Source of the DNA: Tupaia tana
Taxonomy: Eukaryota > Chordata > Mammalia > Scandentia > Tupaiidae
Length of the DNA stretch: 64,000 bases
Assembly: GCA_026018925.1 (NCBI GenBank)
Contig: JAKSZU010000004.1
Span: 37,901,233 to 37,965,232, forward strand
Reading direction: 5' to 3'
Numbering within the stretch: position 1 is the first letter of the stretch; each line of letters opens with the position of its first letter. The notes beneath the pieces were generated by a model, which did no database searches, was not told the DNA's origin, and saw only the letters and a list, made by a program, of their open reading frames with translations. A program made the position numbers and the translations under genes. This document shows, one piece after another, positions 30,381-41,294 of the stretch.

Positions 30381-30925
30381 AGCATGAGTTTTAAGCCGCG
30401 GGGTCTGGGACTTGAATGGCGGTCAAATAAGTAGGAGTCCAGTGTCGTAACCATTACGCTATCTGTTGGTACCCGTTTTGCATTGTTAACAAAAAATACC
30501 TGAGTCTGGCGAATTATAAAGAAGTGGAGGTTTAATAACTCACAGCTTTGGAGTCTATAAAGTCCAAAAGTATCACAAAATGGCAAAAGGCAGAACTCTG
30601 ACTGGAGCAGAGCAGGGCATGGTCTACGTCCATGTGCCTTTCTGTCTGCCATTCTAGTCTTATCCCTTCTCTCATGTAGCCTCTGTAACTTGATCATGGA
30701 AGCCCTGATGTGCTGACATTATTACAACAAAGGCCTCACCCTGAGACACCATGCTGGAATTAAGTTTTCCCTTAATATCTTTACAATATAATCAATACAA
30801 TCAAGTCTCAACACATGACTTTCTGGGGGGACATCCAGTCGTCACCCACTAAGACCAAACTCCAAAACGTGAAACTTTGAGAGGAAAAACCATGATCCAA
30901 ACCACAACATAGGTTTAAAAAGACA
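30195..30925 (-). mobile_element. MaLR-type LTR (fossil), split by a SINE
   Basis: Reversed ERVL-MaLR (MST/THE-like) LTR: CTTAGTCTATTATTGC at one end, then after the SINE AATACCTGAGTCTGGCG, AATTATAAAGAAGTGGAGG, TTTAATAACTCACAGC. Ancient and broken; solo. Confidence 0.6.
30222..30472 (-). mobile_element. tRNA-derived SINE, type L, antisense, inside the LTR, with (AC)n
   Basis: TTATAGAGATTTTTGCTATA to TATCTGTTGGTACC. The GCACACAC segment of the body has grown into about 15 AC repeats (30347-30378). Confidence 0.9.
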
Positions 30926-30996
30926 GCATCAAAAATATTTCAGAATAATTCATTCAAACTAAATATCGATATAACTTGGATTTTTTTTTTTTTAAG

Positions 30997-31157
30997 TTTA
31001 GAGACAGAGGAAGAGCAACAATATATCACTTCAAGTTATATTAACATCTCCACGGATTCATTACGAGGTGGCAAGAAGTATTTGGTTTGGGTCCAAGCTA
31101 CAAATGCACTAGGCATGGAGGAGTCACAACAATTGCAAATCCACCTGGATGATATAG
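30997..31157 (+). CDS. IL23R: IL23R coding exon 4: second half of FNIII domain 1
   Basis: Completes S162 and encodes residues 163-215 (LETEEEQQYITSSYINIS..., KKYLVWVQATNALGMEESQQ). N178 is in a sequon (NIS). This is the C-terminal half of FNIII domain 1. The acceptor is a T-run followed by AAG at 30994-30996. A second AG five bases on (31000-31001) would shift the frame, so 30997 is chosen because it keeps phase and matches the human protein. The donor is GTAAAG at 31158. The intron before it is the longest (17.6 kb) and holds both composite retroposons. Confidence 0.95.
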
Positions 31158-31280
31158 GTAAAGAATAAGAAATTTTCTAATGTCTTTAATAGTACACAAT
31201 TAACTTGTGCTAGTCAAGTGAAGTCTGGATCTGAAAGTTTACCTAAAGTTCCTGTGGATCATCATTAAAACAAACCAGAG

Positions 31281-31515
31281 ACTGGACCAGCAGGTGGCCT
31301 GGTGGTTAAGAGGCTGGATCCCACACGGCCAACTCTGTGATTGGAGTCCTGAACCTGGTGGTGTGGAAGACATGCCAGTTGTCTTGTGTATGCGTGTCCA
31401 AAATCCCAGGGCGAGGACAAAGGGGAAGGGATTGTAGCACCCCTCCCAGGAGGCGGGGTGTCTCTATCTCTCTCTGGCAAGTACACTGTGGCAAAAATCT
31501 AAAGAGCAAATAAGC
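31281..31515 (+). mobile_element. tRNA-derived SINE, type L/V
   Basis: ACTGGACCAGCAGGTGGCCT head, GATTGGAGTCCTGAACC, GTGTCCAAAATCCCAGGG, TCTCTCTGGCAAGTAC. Lies about 120 bp downstream of the IL23R exon ending at 31157. Confidence 0.85.
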
Positions 31516-31671
31516 AAACAAACCCAGAAATTACCCATAATTCTAATTGCCCAGAACAACTCAGAGATGAGTACTGTTACCATTTTGTTGTATCTCCTTC
31601 CTGTTTTATCTCTACATGGGTACATATGTTTTTATGAGTAATTATTAGAAACTTATCTTCCAAGCATTTTT

Positions 31672-31825
31672 TTAAAGAATTATTTTATTTAACTTTATTT
31701 ATTTATTTACTTATTTTTATTTGACCAGAGAGGGACAGAACAAGAGAGAGAAAGAGAGAGGGAAAGTGAGAAAGCAAGCCATCAGGTTCGGTACTCGAAC
31801 CACCATGCCACCTGCCGGCACCCCA
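31672..31825 (-). mobile_element. tRNA-derived SINE, type S, antisense, head deletion
   Basis: TTTTTATTTGACCAGAGAGG, AAGCAAGCCATCAGG, then TACTCGAACCACCATGCC: about 30 bp between B and A boxes are missing. Confidence 0.88.
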
Positions 31826-32014
31826 AACATTGTTGTAAGGACCAGGGAGAATAAGATAGACAAGGTACTTTCCCTAAAATAACTCACAATCAACCAGGGA
31901 AGGTGGAAAGAAGCACAAATTACATTAAAGTGTGAGGAGTCTTATTGTGTAAGAAGTACAACATCCTAAAGCATTATACTTTATAACCCTTTTGAAGACT
32001 TTTCTGGAGTTTTT

Positions 32015-32315
32015 TTGTTTTGTGTTTATTTTGAAAAGTTTTACAAAATCATGGAAAATTGCACAGACTTATGTAGAAATCTCTTTGTTGACTGGCTAGA
32101 TTTAACAAATGTTAACATTTTTGCTGCAGATATTTTTAGACCCTCTCTTTTTTAGCTTACAATATATAACATTCTATTAATTACACTGTTACTTTTAATG
32201 TTGTCTGAGCATGTTATAGTTTAATCTTGTATTGTTGGAGATGAACAGTTTTTAATTTTTCACCATTATAAACTATATTGCAATGAACAACAGTGTGGTT
32301 AAATTTTTACATAGT
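32015..32315 (-). mobile_element. Ancient L1 3'-region remnant
   Basis: ACAAAATCATGGAAAATTGC, and later CACCATTATAAACTATATTG with CAATGAACAAC, resemble reversed old-L1 sequence. Confidence 0.5.
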
Positions 32316-32593
32316 CTTTTTTTCTTTCTTTTCTTTTTTTTCTCCCCAGAGTTTGGTGAGCTCACCAGAAAGAGAGAGACAGAGACAGAGACGGAGACAG
32401 AGGAAAAGTGAGAAAGCATGCCCTCCCTCATGGGGAATGGTCACAATATAATCCCTTTTCTCCCTCCTTTCTGGATTTTGGGCACATGCACATGCACCTG
32501 GCATGTTTCTCAAGCCGCCAGGTCCAGCACTTGAACCACAGTCAGCTGTTTGGGATCCAGCTACCTTAACAAACATGCCACCAGCTGGCCCCT
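32316..32593 (-). mobile_element. tRNA-derived SINE, type V/L, antisense
   Basis: T/C-rich tail, GGTGAGCTCACCAGAAAGAG, TCATGGGGAATGGTCAC, GGGCACATGCACATGC, CCACCAGCTGGCCCC. Confidence 0.85.
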
Positions 32594-32764
32594 TGGTAGT
32601 TTTCTTAAGATCTCGATAGATTCCAAAAAGTAATTACCTTTGAACCTTTTACAACTATGTGCAAGTCTTAAAACCAGAATTCTGCCATAATATCAAGTGC
32701 AAATCACTCTCTGGAGATCCTAGTACAAATGATTCCTGTTATTATTAAGGACGATTTCAGTAAA

Positions 32765-33260
32765 CTAACATTTATTGAGCACTTTCTTGTGTGCTAACTG
32801 CTTTTACATACATTCTTTTGGGGGGGGGGCGGAGAGTTTTCTTTTCTTTTCTCTTCTCTTCTCTTCTCTTCTCTTCTCTTCTCTTCTCTTCTCTTCTCTT
32901 TTCTTTTCTTTTCTTTTCTTTTCCTTTCTTTTCTTTTTTTATGCTATAGGGCGCGTATGCTCTCCGGAAAGACAGAGAGAGACAGAGAGACAGACAACAA
33001 GAAATCACCTCCCAGGGAGGATGACCACACCACAACCCTTTCTCCTCCATTCTCCTCTCAGGATCTTGGGCATGCACGCACATGCACCCAGCATGAGTTT
33101 AAGCCACCAGGTCCAGGACTCGAACCATGGTCGACTACATGGGAGTCCAGTGACATAACCTTTACACCAACTGCTGGTCCTGATGTATTATTTTATTTAA
33201 CTTTGATGACTATGTTGTAGAAGAGATTATTTATATACAAAAAAAAAAATTGAGACTTGG
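32765..33260 (-). mobile_element. MIR SINE split by an L-type SINE
   Basis: TAACATTTATTGAGCACTTT ... TTTTACATACATTC left of the SINE and TTATTTAACTTTGATGAC right of it continue the reversed MIR order. Confidence 0.6.
32836..33181 (-). mobile_element. tRNA-derived SINE, type L, antisense, with pentanucleotide tail
   Basis: Tail is a CTTTT/CTCTT array (32838-32937); body TTATGCTATAGGGCGCGTA; head GAACCATGGTCGACTACATG; end AACTGCTGGTCC. Confidence 0.92.
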
Positions 33261-33264
33261 AATT

Positions 33265-33860
33265 TAAAAATTTTGAGATTACAGAGGTAAGGAGTGTCTA
33301 ATTTAAAAAATTAAGATTGCAGAGGTTGGGAACATCTGATTTCAGTATTCTTGACTCATATCCTCAGTCTGTATGGGAAAAATAAAAACACACTACAAGG
33401 TATTTGACAACTTTCCTACTGATTAACGATCTAGAGGATATGAAGCCTTCTCTTTAGGCACACCATGGTTATGGGGGGAATCCCAAGGGTCTTCTAGACT
33501 TCACTGGACTATTATCTAGACTTCTCAACTGACTTCAACTACTGTATCTCAATTAATGGGATGTGTCTAAAAATCTACCCTTATGCTCTGAATATTGGAT
33601 TTAAAAACACATACTGTCACCTATGGCGATAAACAATAGCTCCATTTATTACATATTCCTGGAACTAGTGCTAGCTTGACTGCGATCTACACTTTTTCAT
33701 AAATTTACATTTTTTGGTAGAAGACAGTAATACATGCTTTCCTTGAAACAGGTTTCCCTTGATGGATGAAAGACATGTAAAGACTCATAGCCAGTACCAT
33801 TTTGGCTGTGTCATTTTTAGAGACCAAGTTATAATCAGTAATAGTATGACCGTGACGTAA
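33265..33860. other. Intronic sequence, nothing recognised
   Basis: No feature recognised. Confidence 0.5.
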
Positions 33861-33861
33861 A

Positions 33862-34125
33862 CCTTTTTCTTTTTCTTTACCTATGCTAGAGCACATGCAT
33901 GCACACCTGAGAGTTAGAGTGAGAGAGAGAGAGAGAGAGATGAGCGGACTCCACAGGGTCTGGTCATGCCATGGTCCTCCTCCTCATCCTCCAGCCCATC
34001 AGATCCTGGACACTGTGTATGCGCCCAGCGTGCTTCAGGCTGACTGGATAAGGGAGTTAGCCCCAGTTGCCACGTGGAATCTGGCTTCCCCTGAGCGGCA
34101 CATTAATCCTGCACCCAGAGCTGTC
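33862..34125 (-). mobile_element. tRNA-derived SINE, type D, antisense
   Basis: GCTAGAGCACATGCATGCAC, GA run, CACAGGGTCTGGTCATGCC, CCATCAGATCCTGGACAC, GCCACGTGGAATCTGGC. Confidence 0.75.
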
Positions 34126-34159
34126 TCATCGTTATGACATTATTGTGATCTTTCGAAAA

Positions 34160-34320
34160 AGTTTTTATTTATTTCTTCCATGAGCAAGAGAGAGAGAGAA
34201 GGAGAGAAAGAGAAAGACGTTACCTCCCACAGTGTCATGACTCCGGGACCCACCGCTGGTCTTCTCAACCCTTGATCACGAGCAATTATGTGCCCAGAGT
34301 ACTCAGTGTTTCTGTGCCAT
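34160..34320 (-). mobile_element. tRNA-derived SINE, type D fragment, antisense
   Basis: TTTATTTCTTCCATGAGCAA, GA run, CCTCCCACAGTGTCATGAC; head lost. Confidence 0.6.
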
Positions 34321-34329
34321 GATCTTAAT

Positions 34330-34520
34330 ATCATTGCATCCACTTAGCGAACACCTACTGTGTTCTAGACACTTCACAAGTGCATCACATTTAAGTCTAG
34401 AAACAACCACACTGGGTAATACTGTCCCCATTTTACGAATGAGGAACGTGATCAAATCATTTGCTCAGGTTTACTTGGCTAGTAAGGAGAGCCAGAGTTC
34501 ATCCCCAACTTGTTGACTTG
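34330..34520 (-). mobile_element. MIR SINE
   Basis: GAACACCTACTGTGTTCTAG, CCCCATTTTACGAATGAGG, GCTCAGGTTTACTTGGCTAG. Confidence 0.8.
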
Positions 34521-34739
34521 CCATAGTTAACTACCACCTTCCCACCCACAGAGGGAGAACCCCGTCTGGCCTCCACCTCCCGATATGACTTCAAGTACTG
34601 TTAACTAGGAGTTCGGAGTTGTTCTTCCTTCTCTTTTTCCTCTTTCTTTTCCTTCTCCTCCTCCTCCTTTCTTCCCCTACTTCTGTCTTTTCATTACCCC
34701 CAAATGGACTCAGAACTCAGGTTGAAAATATAGGCTGAG

Positions 34740-34970
34740 GGCCAGCTCAGTGGTGCTGCAGTGACACACTGCTCAAGGGAAACTGGATCCAAACAAAGAC
34801 TGTAGGTTTGGCTTCCATGTTGACCTGTACAGGCCAGGTGCAAGCTCTTAATCCTGGCTGGTAGGACAGTGGTGGGTGGGGGTGGCGTGGCTTGAGACCC
34901 TGTCAAGGCTGCTTGTCTCTTTGTGTCTCCACTTTCATAAAAGAAATAAACTTAAAAAAAAAAATAAAAG
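34740..34970 (+). mobile_element. tRNA-derived SINE, type D
   Basis: GGGCCAGCTCAGTGGTGCTG head, GGCTTGAGACCCTGTCAAGG, TTTGTGTCTCCACTTTCATA, A-rich tail. Confidence 0.7.
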
Positions 34971-34974
34971 GAAA

Positions 34975-35435
34975 AGATAAATACAGCTACACTGTGTAGG
35001 AGACTCCAGTCAACAAAACCACCAGATTATTAACAGACAAGCTGTTTCATTGGCGACACTTTACGAATGAGACTTTGCAAGTTACATAAATTTACTGTTC
35101 CTTGAAACTGAGAACAGAAGGCTCTCCTGGGAGCAATTTGCACATAATAGCTTCAGGGTTGGGCTTTAATTACATTGTGCTGAAGGCACAGTGGAGTGGC
35201 GTTAGAAACACCATGCCAAATGACATGTGAGAGGTATCCTTTCTAATTTCTCTTGTAGAGAAATGACATTTCAATACAGAAAGTACGGTGCCTTCTGCCT
35301 GCTATTTTGAACATTAATTCTCCCCATTGCATAAACATGGGTAAATTATGTTATTGCAAAGATACCAAAAAGGTATAATAGGTTCTTTATTTCAATACAA
35401 GTGAAATCCAAAAATATGACATCTGTGATGAATTT
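34975..35435. other. Intronic sequence, nothing recognised
   Basis: No feature recognised. Confidence 0.5.
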
Positions 35436-35439
35436 GACA

Positions 35440-35727
35440 GTGTTTTCTTTTTTTGTTGCCAGAGGGTATGTGCACCTGTGTGTGCGTGTGTGTGTGTGTG
35501 TCTGTGTGTGTGTGTGTCTGTGTAAGAGAGAGAGAGAATAAAAGAGAGAGAAAGCACTCCCTATGGGGTGTGATCACATCACATTCTCTTCTCCTCCATT
35601 TCTCCATCGGTTGAGATTTGGAGCATACCAGCACACACACCTAGCGTGTCTTTTTAAACTGAAATTGGCCATACGGGATCCAGCTCCCTAAGCAAGGGGC
35701 TTCACCACTGTGCTATGGGGCAAGGCT
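35440..35727 (-). mobile_element. tRNA-derived SINE, type V, antisense, with (TG)n
   Basis: TTTTTTTGTTGCCAGAGGG, a TG array (35477-35522), AAGCACTCCCTATGGGG, CTCCATTTCTCCATCGG, GCTATGGGGCAAGGCTGGC. Confidence 0.82.
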
Positions 35728-35953
35728 GGCAGTTTTTTTTAAAGGTAAGATCTAGTGGGCATGTTTAAAACCTAAGCAGTGAAAGTAAATATATTAACTT
35801 ATTCAGGTCTAAAGGCTTAGATCTCTATTGACCTGCTCTGCATGGAGAGTCTTACTGTGCTATCTACACTTCGTGTAGGATCAGACAGAACTTTGCTTTC
35901 TGTTCAGAATATTTCTTTTGCACAAAGGCCTCAGAATATTTATGCTGCTATAC

Positions 35954-36343
35954 TGTCCCGGCCCGCGGGACACTTGAACAGGTTTCCTGGGGGAGGGAGT
36001 GAGAGATGGGACAAACACACAGACACACAGAATAGAGAAAAGACGAGGTGCCGATCAAGTCTTGTTTATTAAGGAAGAACAGCAAGGTTATATACAAGGC
36101 TGGTGGGCATTGATTGATTGCCCGAAACGCAAATGAGATAAAAGAGCATGAACCAATCATTGGTGTGGGTGGATCTCTCTCGTTGCCTAGAAACCCAACC
36201 ACTTCCGGGGAGAATGGTTGGTCACATGATTTCTGAGAACCAGTTTGCTCAGTGAGGAAGTGAAGCCTAATGGTTTCCAAGATGGTGGATAGGTCAAGAT
36301 GGCAGATAGCTCAAGATGGCTTCCGTATGCAGTGTCCTCCACA
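35954..36343 (-). mobile_element. Solo LTR of an endogenous retrovirus (fossil), with TSD
   Basis: 390 bp, TG...CA ends, flanked by a perfect 6-bp TSD CTATAC (35948-35953, 36344-36349). Minus-strand orientation is set by a TATA-like TGTATATAACC and, downstream, AATAAA. It is a solo LTR with no internal region. A 6-bp TSD is commonest in betaretrovirus-like (class II) elements. Intact ends suggest it is comparatively young. Family not recognised. Confidence 0.85.
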
Positions 36344-36447
36344 CTATACCAGTGGCCCAGCCAAACTTAGAGATGGGAGACAGGAGGAGGGTACTTCAGT
36401 GGTTCTCAGTGGTCTCAGAACCCTGAGGATCCACTTCCTTGACTCTT

Positions 36448-36483
36448 TTTTAAAAAGAATTATTTATTTAATTTTATTTATTA

Positions 36484-36562
<79 letters not shown>

Positions 36563-36639
36563 CATATATATATATATACACACTAATATATATATACTAC
36601 TAGGTCTGGTGTCCCTACCACCATGACACCTGCTGGCCC
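36448..36639 (-). mobile_element. tRNA-derived SINE, type S, antisense, invaded by (TA)n, with TSD
   Basis: Only the ends remain (AAAGAATTATTTATTTAATT; CTAGGTCTGG; ACACCTGCTGGCCC). The middle is a (TA)n array with TACACA interruptions (36485-36598). Perfect 16-bp TSD CACTTCCTTGACTCTT at 36432-36447 and 36640-36655. Confidence 0.9.
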
Positions 36640-36964
36640 CACTTCCTTGACTCTTAAAATCTATGAATATTGATTCTTATTATAGGAAGTTTACACTCAC
36701 AAAAGGAAACCAGCTGGGAATTCAGATGATAAAAGTCACAGTAATGTCTTAGGTTAAACCAATTCTTCTACTTCTACTTCTAGCCTATGCTGGGTTAAGA
36801 GCAAAGATTTTAGTATAGAACTGTGCTTTTAGAGAGATAATCTTTATTTTTATATTTCTCTATCTAGCACATATCTGTGCACACAATTTTAGATAGCAAT
36901 AATCAATGGTATAATATAACACATTTTCCCAAGGAATACTTTATAAATTAAAGTAACTGAATGC

Positions 36965-37162
36965 CAAATGGTTTGTGGGCTCTCCAGGGAGAGAGAGAGT
37001 ACTCCCAACAGAACACGGTCATGCCGCCATCCTTTCTTCCTCCATTTCTTCATTCTGTCATGCTTTGGACAAGCATGCACATGGGCTTTGAACAGTGGTC
37101 AGTCATGTGGGATCTGGTTCTCTACACACAGTAGTCAACCACTGCACCACAGGGCTGGCCCC
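36965..37162 (-). mobile_element. tRNA-derived SINE, type D/V, antisense
   Basis: GGTTTGTGGGCTCTCCAGG, CACGGTCATGCCGCCATCC, TTTCTTCATTCTGTCATGC, CACCACAGGGCTGGCCCC. Confidence 0.72.
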
Positions 37163-37434
37163 CAAAGAGTGCTTTATAAACTTCAAATAAATGAAAAGAA
37201 AATAATTCATGGAGAATATTAAGCTTTGACAATGGCTCCTAGAAACACACACTGGCTCTTGAGTTTTTTGTTATATAATATATTGAGCCTAGTCATAGCT
37301 TCTCACAGTCCCATCATGCAGATGGGGAAAATGAAGAGAACCAATGACTCAATTCTGTCCAGACAGAGCAAATTTACAAGTATATATACAGTTAGATAGA
37401 CAGTAATGTGTGGCTTACCAATGGGGACATATAT

Positions 37435-37700
37435 ATATATTTTCTTGGAGACGTTTTTCGCGATAGGGCGCGTGCGCTCGTCAGACAGACAGAGAGAGAC
37501 ATAGAGACAGAGAGCGAAAAATCACCCCCCAGGGGGGATGGTCACACCACAATCCCTTCTCCTCCATTCTCCTCTCAGGATCTTGGGCACGCACGCACAC
37601 GCGCCCAGCGTGAGTTTTAAGCCACCGGGTCCGGGACGTGAACCGCGGTCGACTACGTGGTAGTCCAGCGACATAGCCATTACGCTAACTGCCGGTTCCC
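37435..37700 (-). mobile_element. tRNA-derived SINE, type L, young, antisense, with TSD
   Basis: Near-consensus with intact CpGs (GACGTTTTTCGCGATAGGGC ... AACTGCCGGTTCCC). Perfect 15-bp TSD CCAATGGGGACATAT at 37420-37434 and 37701-37715. Confidence 0.95.
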
Positions 37701-37715
37701 CCAATGGGGACATAT

Positions 37716-38567
37716 TTTGAGGAATGTGTCCTTAGGCAATTTTGTTGTGTGAATGTCAGAGAGTATATTTACACAAATCTAAATGGTATCACCTATTACA
37801 CACCTAGACTAAATGGTATAACCTACTGCTCCACCACTGTATATGAGGTCCACAGTTGATCAAGACGTTATTACGTAGGACACAGTGTATGCAGATTCCA
37901 GTTCACCATTTCTCTCAGTACAACAAAATAACTAGTAAGATAACCAATCAGAATTGCAGTCCCTTTTTGAAGGTTATTGTCATAGGACATAGTAACAATT
38001 TATAAAGTCTTAGAGTCTCTGAGACCTGCTTTGTTCAAATCATACTTTTAAGGATAGATTTATTTAGGGGAGAACAAAAGAAGTCAGCAATAGATATACA
38101 TATTCATACAAATTTCTCTATTACCCAAGGGAAGAAGACTATGATTGTGAAAGGTCTCAGTTTAACATTTTATCTAATCAGATTCTCTGGACCGAATTTG
38201 GATGCAAAACATCATCTCTCTCTGAAAGTGTAGATGCAGGAAAAAGATGGCATCTCCTTTAACTCTCTTTATACTCTTTCGTTAATAAGACCAGTTCTGA
38301 AATTTTTTTAGGATTATAAGAAGATAAAAAGTGGAGGAAGACAAGACTATTAGAGTTCAGTGTAAAAGAAATAGAGAATGGACTGCATAGAGTTTTCAAT
38401 AACAGTAAACAAGAAACATTTATTAATTGTTAATTAGATCATGAAGTTCTTTCCTTTTTTTTTTTGTACTTGAGTTTGAACGTGCGTATATATTGATGAA
38501 ATATGCCAATTTCTCCTTAGGCAAGTTTGAAACTGCTTAGGGTGTTCTGTTTTGTTTTGTTTTGCAG
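37716..38567. other. Intronic sequence upstream of an IL23R exon, nothing recognised
   Basis: About 850 bp with no recognised repeat. Ends in a T-rich tract with TTTTG repeats forming the acceptor pyrimidine tract. Confidence 0.5.
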
Positions 38568-38713
38568 TGATACCTTCTGCATCTGTCATAACCAAGGCTG
38601 AGAATATAAACACTACCGTGCCCAGAACCATAATTCACTGGACTAGCGAAACAACAATTGAAAAGGTTTCCTGTGAAATGAGATACAAGGCAACAACAAA
38701 CCAAACCTGGAAT
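38568..38713 (+). CDS. IL23R: IL23R coding exon 5: first half of FNIII domain 2
   Basis: Residues 216-264 (VIPSASVITKAENINTTVPR...). It begins the membrane-proximal FNIII domain; the stretch TTIEKVSCEMRYKATTNQTW is nearly identical to human. Sequons lie at N230 (NTT) and N260 (NQT). The acceptor is TTGCAG at 38562-38567 after a T-rich tract, the donor GTAAGC at 38714. The exon ends on a codon boundary (phase 0). Confidence 0.96.
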
Positions 38714-38852
38714 GTAAGCTAAACTTCCTTATTCCTTAGCACGTGAGCAAATGTTTAAAATAAAAGCCAACTCTCAGAGGCCACAGTGGACTTATAATGA
38801 TCCATTTTACGTGACTTTACTAGATTGTTTTCATGATATTCAAACCACAATA

Positions 38853-39465
38853 GTTTTTTTCTTTGACATTTCATCATTATATATCTCTATATATGCACAC
38901 AATATGGTTTTAGAAAGTATATATGTAGAATGTGACAGTCAAGTCAACAATATTACCATACACAATATTTTCAACAGAGAATGTTACATCCTTTTGTCTG
39001 TTAAGTGTTTCTTCCCTTTGCCTTTCCCATCCATCCTCTCTCATGCATTCCCCTTCTTTCTGGTATCTACACTCATTACCCTCCCTACTCTCATATCTTC
39101 AGATCTTTTCTTTCCGCCATAGAATGCAGACATATGGTATATATCAAGTGGAGATAAATAGTGTATATCTTTTAGAGTCTGGCTTGATTTTGCTTAGAAT
39201 TAAATCTACATTCATCCACTTTGAATCAAATGACAGGGTCTCATTGTTCCTTCTGGCCGAGTAGTATTTCATAGTGTATATGCACCACATTTTTTCAATC
39301 CAGTCATCAGTTCTTGAGCATTTAGGTAGGTTCTATGTTTTAGCAATTGTCCATGATGCTGTAATAAACATGGATGTGCAGATGTCTTTCCAACTGAGTG
39401 TTTTCCTATCCTTTGGGTAAATACCAAGGAGTGAGTCATACGGTTGTTCTATTTGTGGAAAAACT
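38853..39465 (-). mobile_element. 5'-truncated L1 (3' end of ORF2 and 3' UTR)
   Basis: Starts with a T-run (poly(A) of the minus strand), then the 3' UTR with ATTTTCAACAGAGAATG, then the ORF2 end: GGCCGAGTAGTATTTCATAG, TATATGCACCACATTTTTTC, GTAATAAACATGGATGTGCA. It links the L1 tail motif seen elsewhere to a true L1. Confidence 0.88.
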
Positions 39466-39734
39466 AATTTTAATAATGATTACCATATACTTCTAAGTAG
39501 GGAGCTGTTTCCTGAAAAGATCTTCTTGACTTTTGTTAATTGCTAAGTAAACAAATCTCTAACTAAGAGGAATCTATTAAGCTTTTTCTATTTCTAATTC
39601 AATGTTTCTCCTAAGAGTGAAATTTACATTGGTGATTATGGATATAAAATTTAAGTACTCTATGCTAAAATTTCAAAGGCATCCAGGGAAATAAAAAATG
39701 TTCAAAGACAAAAACTTAACATTTATAGATATCT

Positions 39735-39982
39735 TTTTTTTTTTTTTTTTTTTTTTTTTAGATTTTTGCTATAGGGTGTCTGTGCTTGCCAGAGATAAAG
39801 CAAGAAATCATTCCCCAGGGGAAATGGCCATGCCACAATCCCTTCTCCTCCATTCTCCTCCCAGGGTCTTGAGCATGTATGCACATGCACCCAGTGTGAG
39901 TTTCAAGGTACTGGGTCAGGGACTTGAACCGCAGTTGGCCACATTGGAGGCTAGCACCTTAATCACTGTGCCCACTGGCCCT
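39735..39982 (-). mobile_element. tRNA-derived SINE, type L, antisense
   Basis: T-run of about 28, TTTTTGCTATAGGGTGTC, ATTCTCCTCCCAGGGTCTTG, GACTTGAACCGCAGTTGGCC, CTGTGCCCACTGGCCC. Confidence 0.9.
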
Positions 39983-40214
39983 GATACAGATGTCTTTTTT
40001 AAAATAAAAAATGTACAATTCAAAATGTAAGATGTATTAGTAGTATATTATTTTTGTATAGGCCCCAATCATAGATAAGTTTAAAGTAACAGTGACTAAT
40101 AAAAGTGAATATCTAAACAAACAAGCTAAACAGCCATCCTTAAATATCAAGGATAAAATCACGTCATATGACAGTACCTATGAATAAGGTAATAAAAACT
40201 TGATTTTTATTTCT

Positions 40215-40317
40215 TGATTTCGTGCTTTCTGTCTCTCTCTGTCTCTCTGGCAAGTGTACATGCCCTACGACAAAAACTTCTAAAAAATAAATAAATGAAT
40301 AAATAAATAAATAAACC
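40215..40317 (+). mobile_element. tRNA-derived SINE, type L, 3' end only
   Basis: CTTTCTGTCTCTCTCTGTCT, CATGCCCTACGACAAAAAC, AAAT tail. 5'-truncated. Confidence 0.75.
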
Positions 40318-40488
40318 AACTCATTAATTTGAATTATGGGGTAATACTAGTCTGACTTAAGAAAAATTCCAATCTTGATGTATTTGAAAATAAATTACAT
40401 TTTATTATTTTCAAGTATAATAAACTGTCATTTAGTCCAAATAATTAAGGAATTTAGTTTCTGCCTTTACTTAATTAAGACTCATGCA

Positions 40489-40720
40489 GGGGTCAGTAGG
40501 TAGCATGATGGTTAAGCCAGTGGACTCTCATATGACCGACTGTGGTTTGAGTCCCGGACACAGTGGCTTGAAACTCATGCTGAGCACATGTGTGTTTGTG
40601 TCCAAAATCCAGAGAGGAGAATGGAGAAGGGATTGCAGTGCAGTCATCCCCTAGGGAGTGATTTCTTACTTTCCCTTTCTCTATCTCTCTCTGGCAGGTG
40701 CTCACGCCCTATCACAAAAC

Positions 40721-40753
<33 letters not shown>
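40489..40753 (+). mobile_element. tRNA-derived SINE, type L
   Basis: AGGGGTCAGTAGGTAGCATG head, GGTTTGAGTCCCGGACAC, GAGAGGAGAATGGAGAAGG, GCCCTATCACAAAACC, A-run of about 30. Confidence 0.9.
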
Positions 40754-40755
<2 letters not shown>

Positions 40756-40924
40756 TCATTCATTAGCTATAGATTACCAGTTTTGAGGCAGTTAGATAGA
40801 ACAGTATTTATTTAATACTAAAGCATACATTTAAATTAATTTTTTGGTCATTAACATGACTCCAAATGCTTCTACTGCTTCAGCTTTATCAGTCTGAATA
40901 TCAGTTTTGATATAGAGTAATATG

Positions 40925-41200
40925 GATTTTTAAAAATTTTTTTTTTGTTGTTTTTCTGGAGAGGTTTTTGCTATAGGGCACATGCTCTCACCAGAAAGAC
41001 AGAAAAAGAGAGACAGAAAGCGAGAAATCATCCCCCGGGGGGATGGCCACACTGCAATCCCTTCTCCATTCTCCTCCCAGAATCTTGGGCATGAACGCAC
41101 ACGCGCCCAGCATGAGTTTTAAGCCACCAGGTCCGGAACTCGAACTACAGTCGACTACATGGAAGTCCAGCCACATAGTCATTGCACCAACTGTTAGTCC
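40925..41200 (-). mobile_element. tRNA-derived SINE, type L, antisense, with TSD
   Basis: GAGAGGTTTTTGCTATAGGG to AACTGTTAGTCC. Perfect 13-bp TSD ATAGAGTAATATG at 40912-40924 and 41201-41213. Confidence 0.93.
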
Positions 41201-41294
41201 ATAGAGTAATATGCTTTTAAAGTGTCAAGAAGATGGAGGTAAAACTAAACAGACATACTCTAAATAATGCTCTTTAAAAATAAATTTCTGATTG

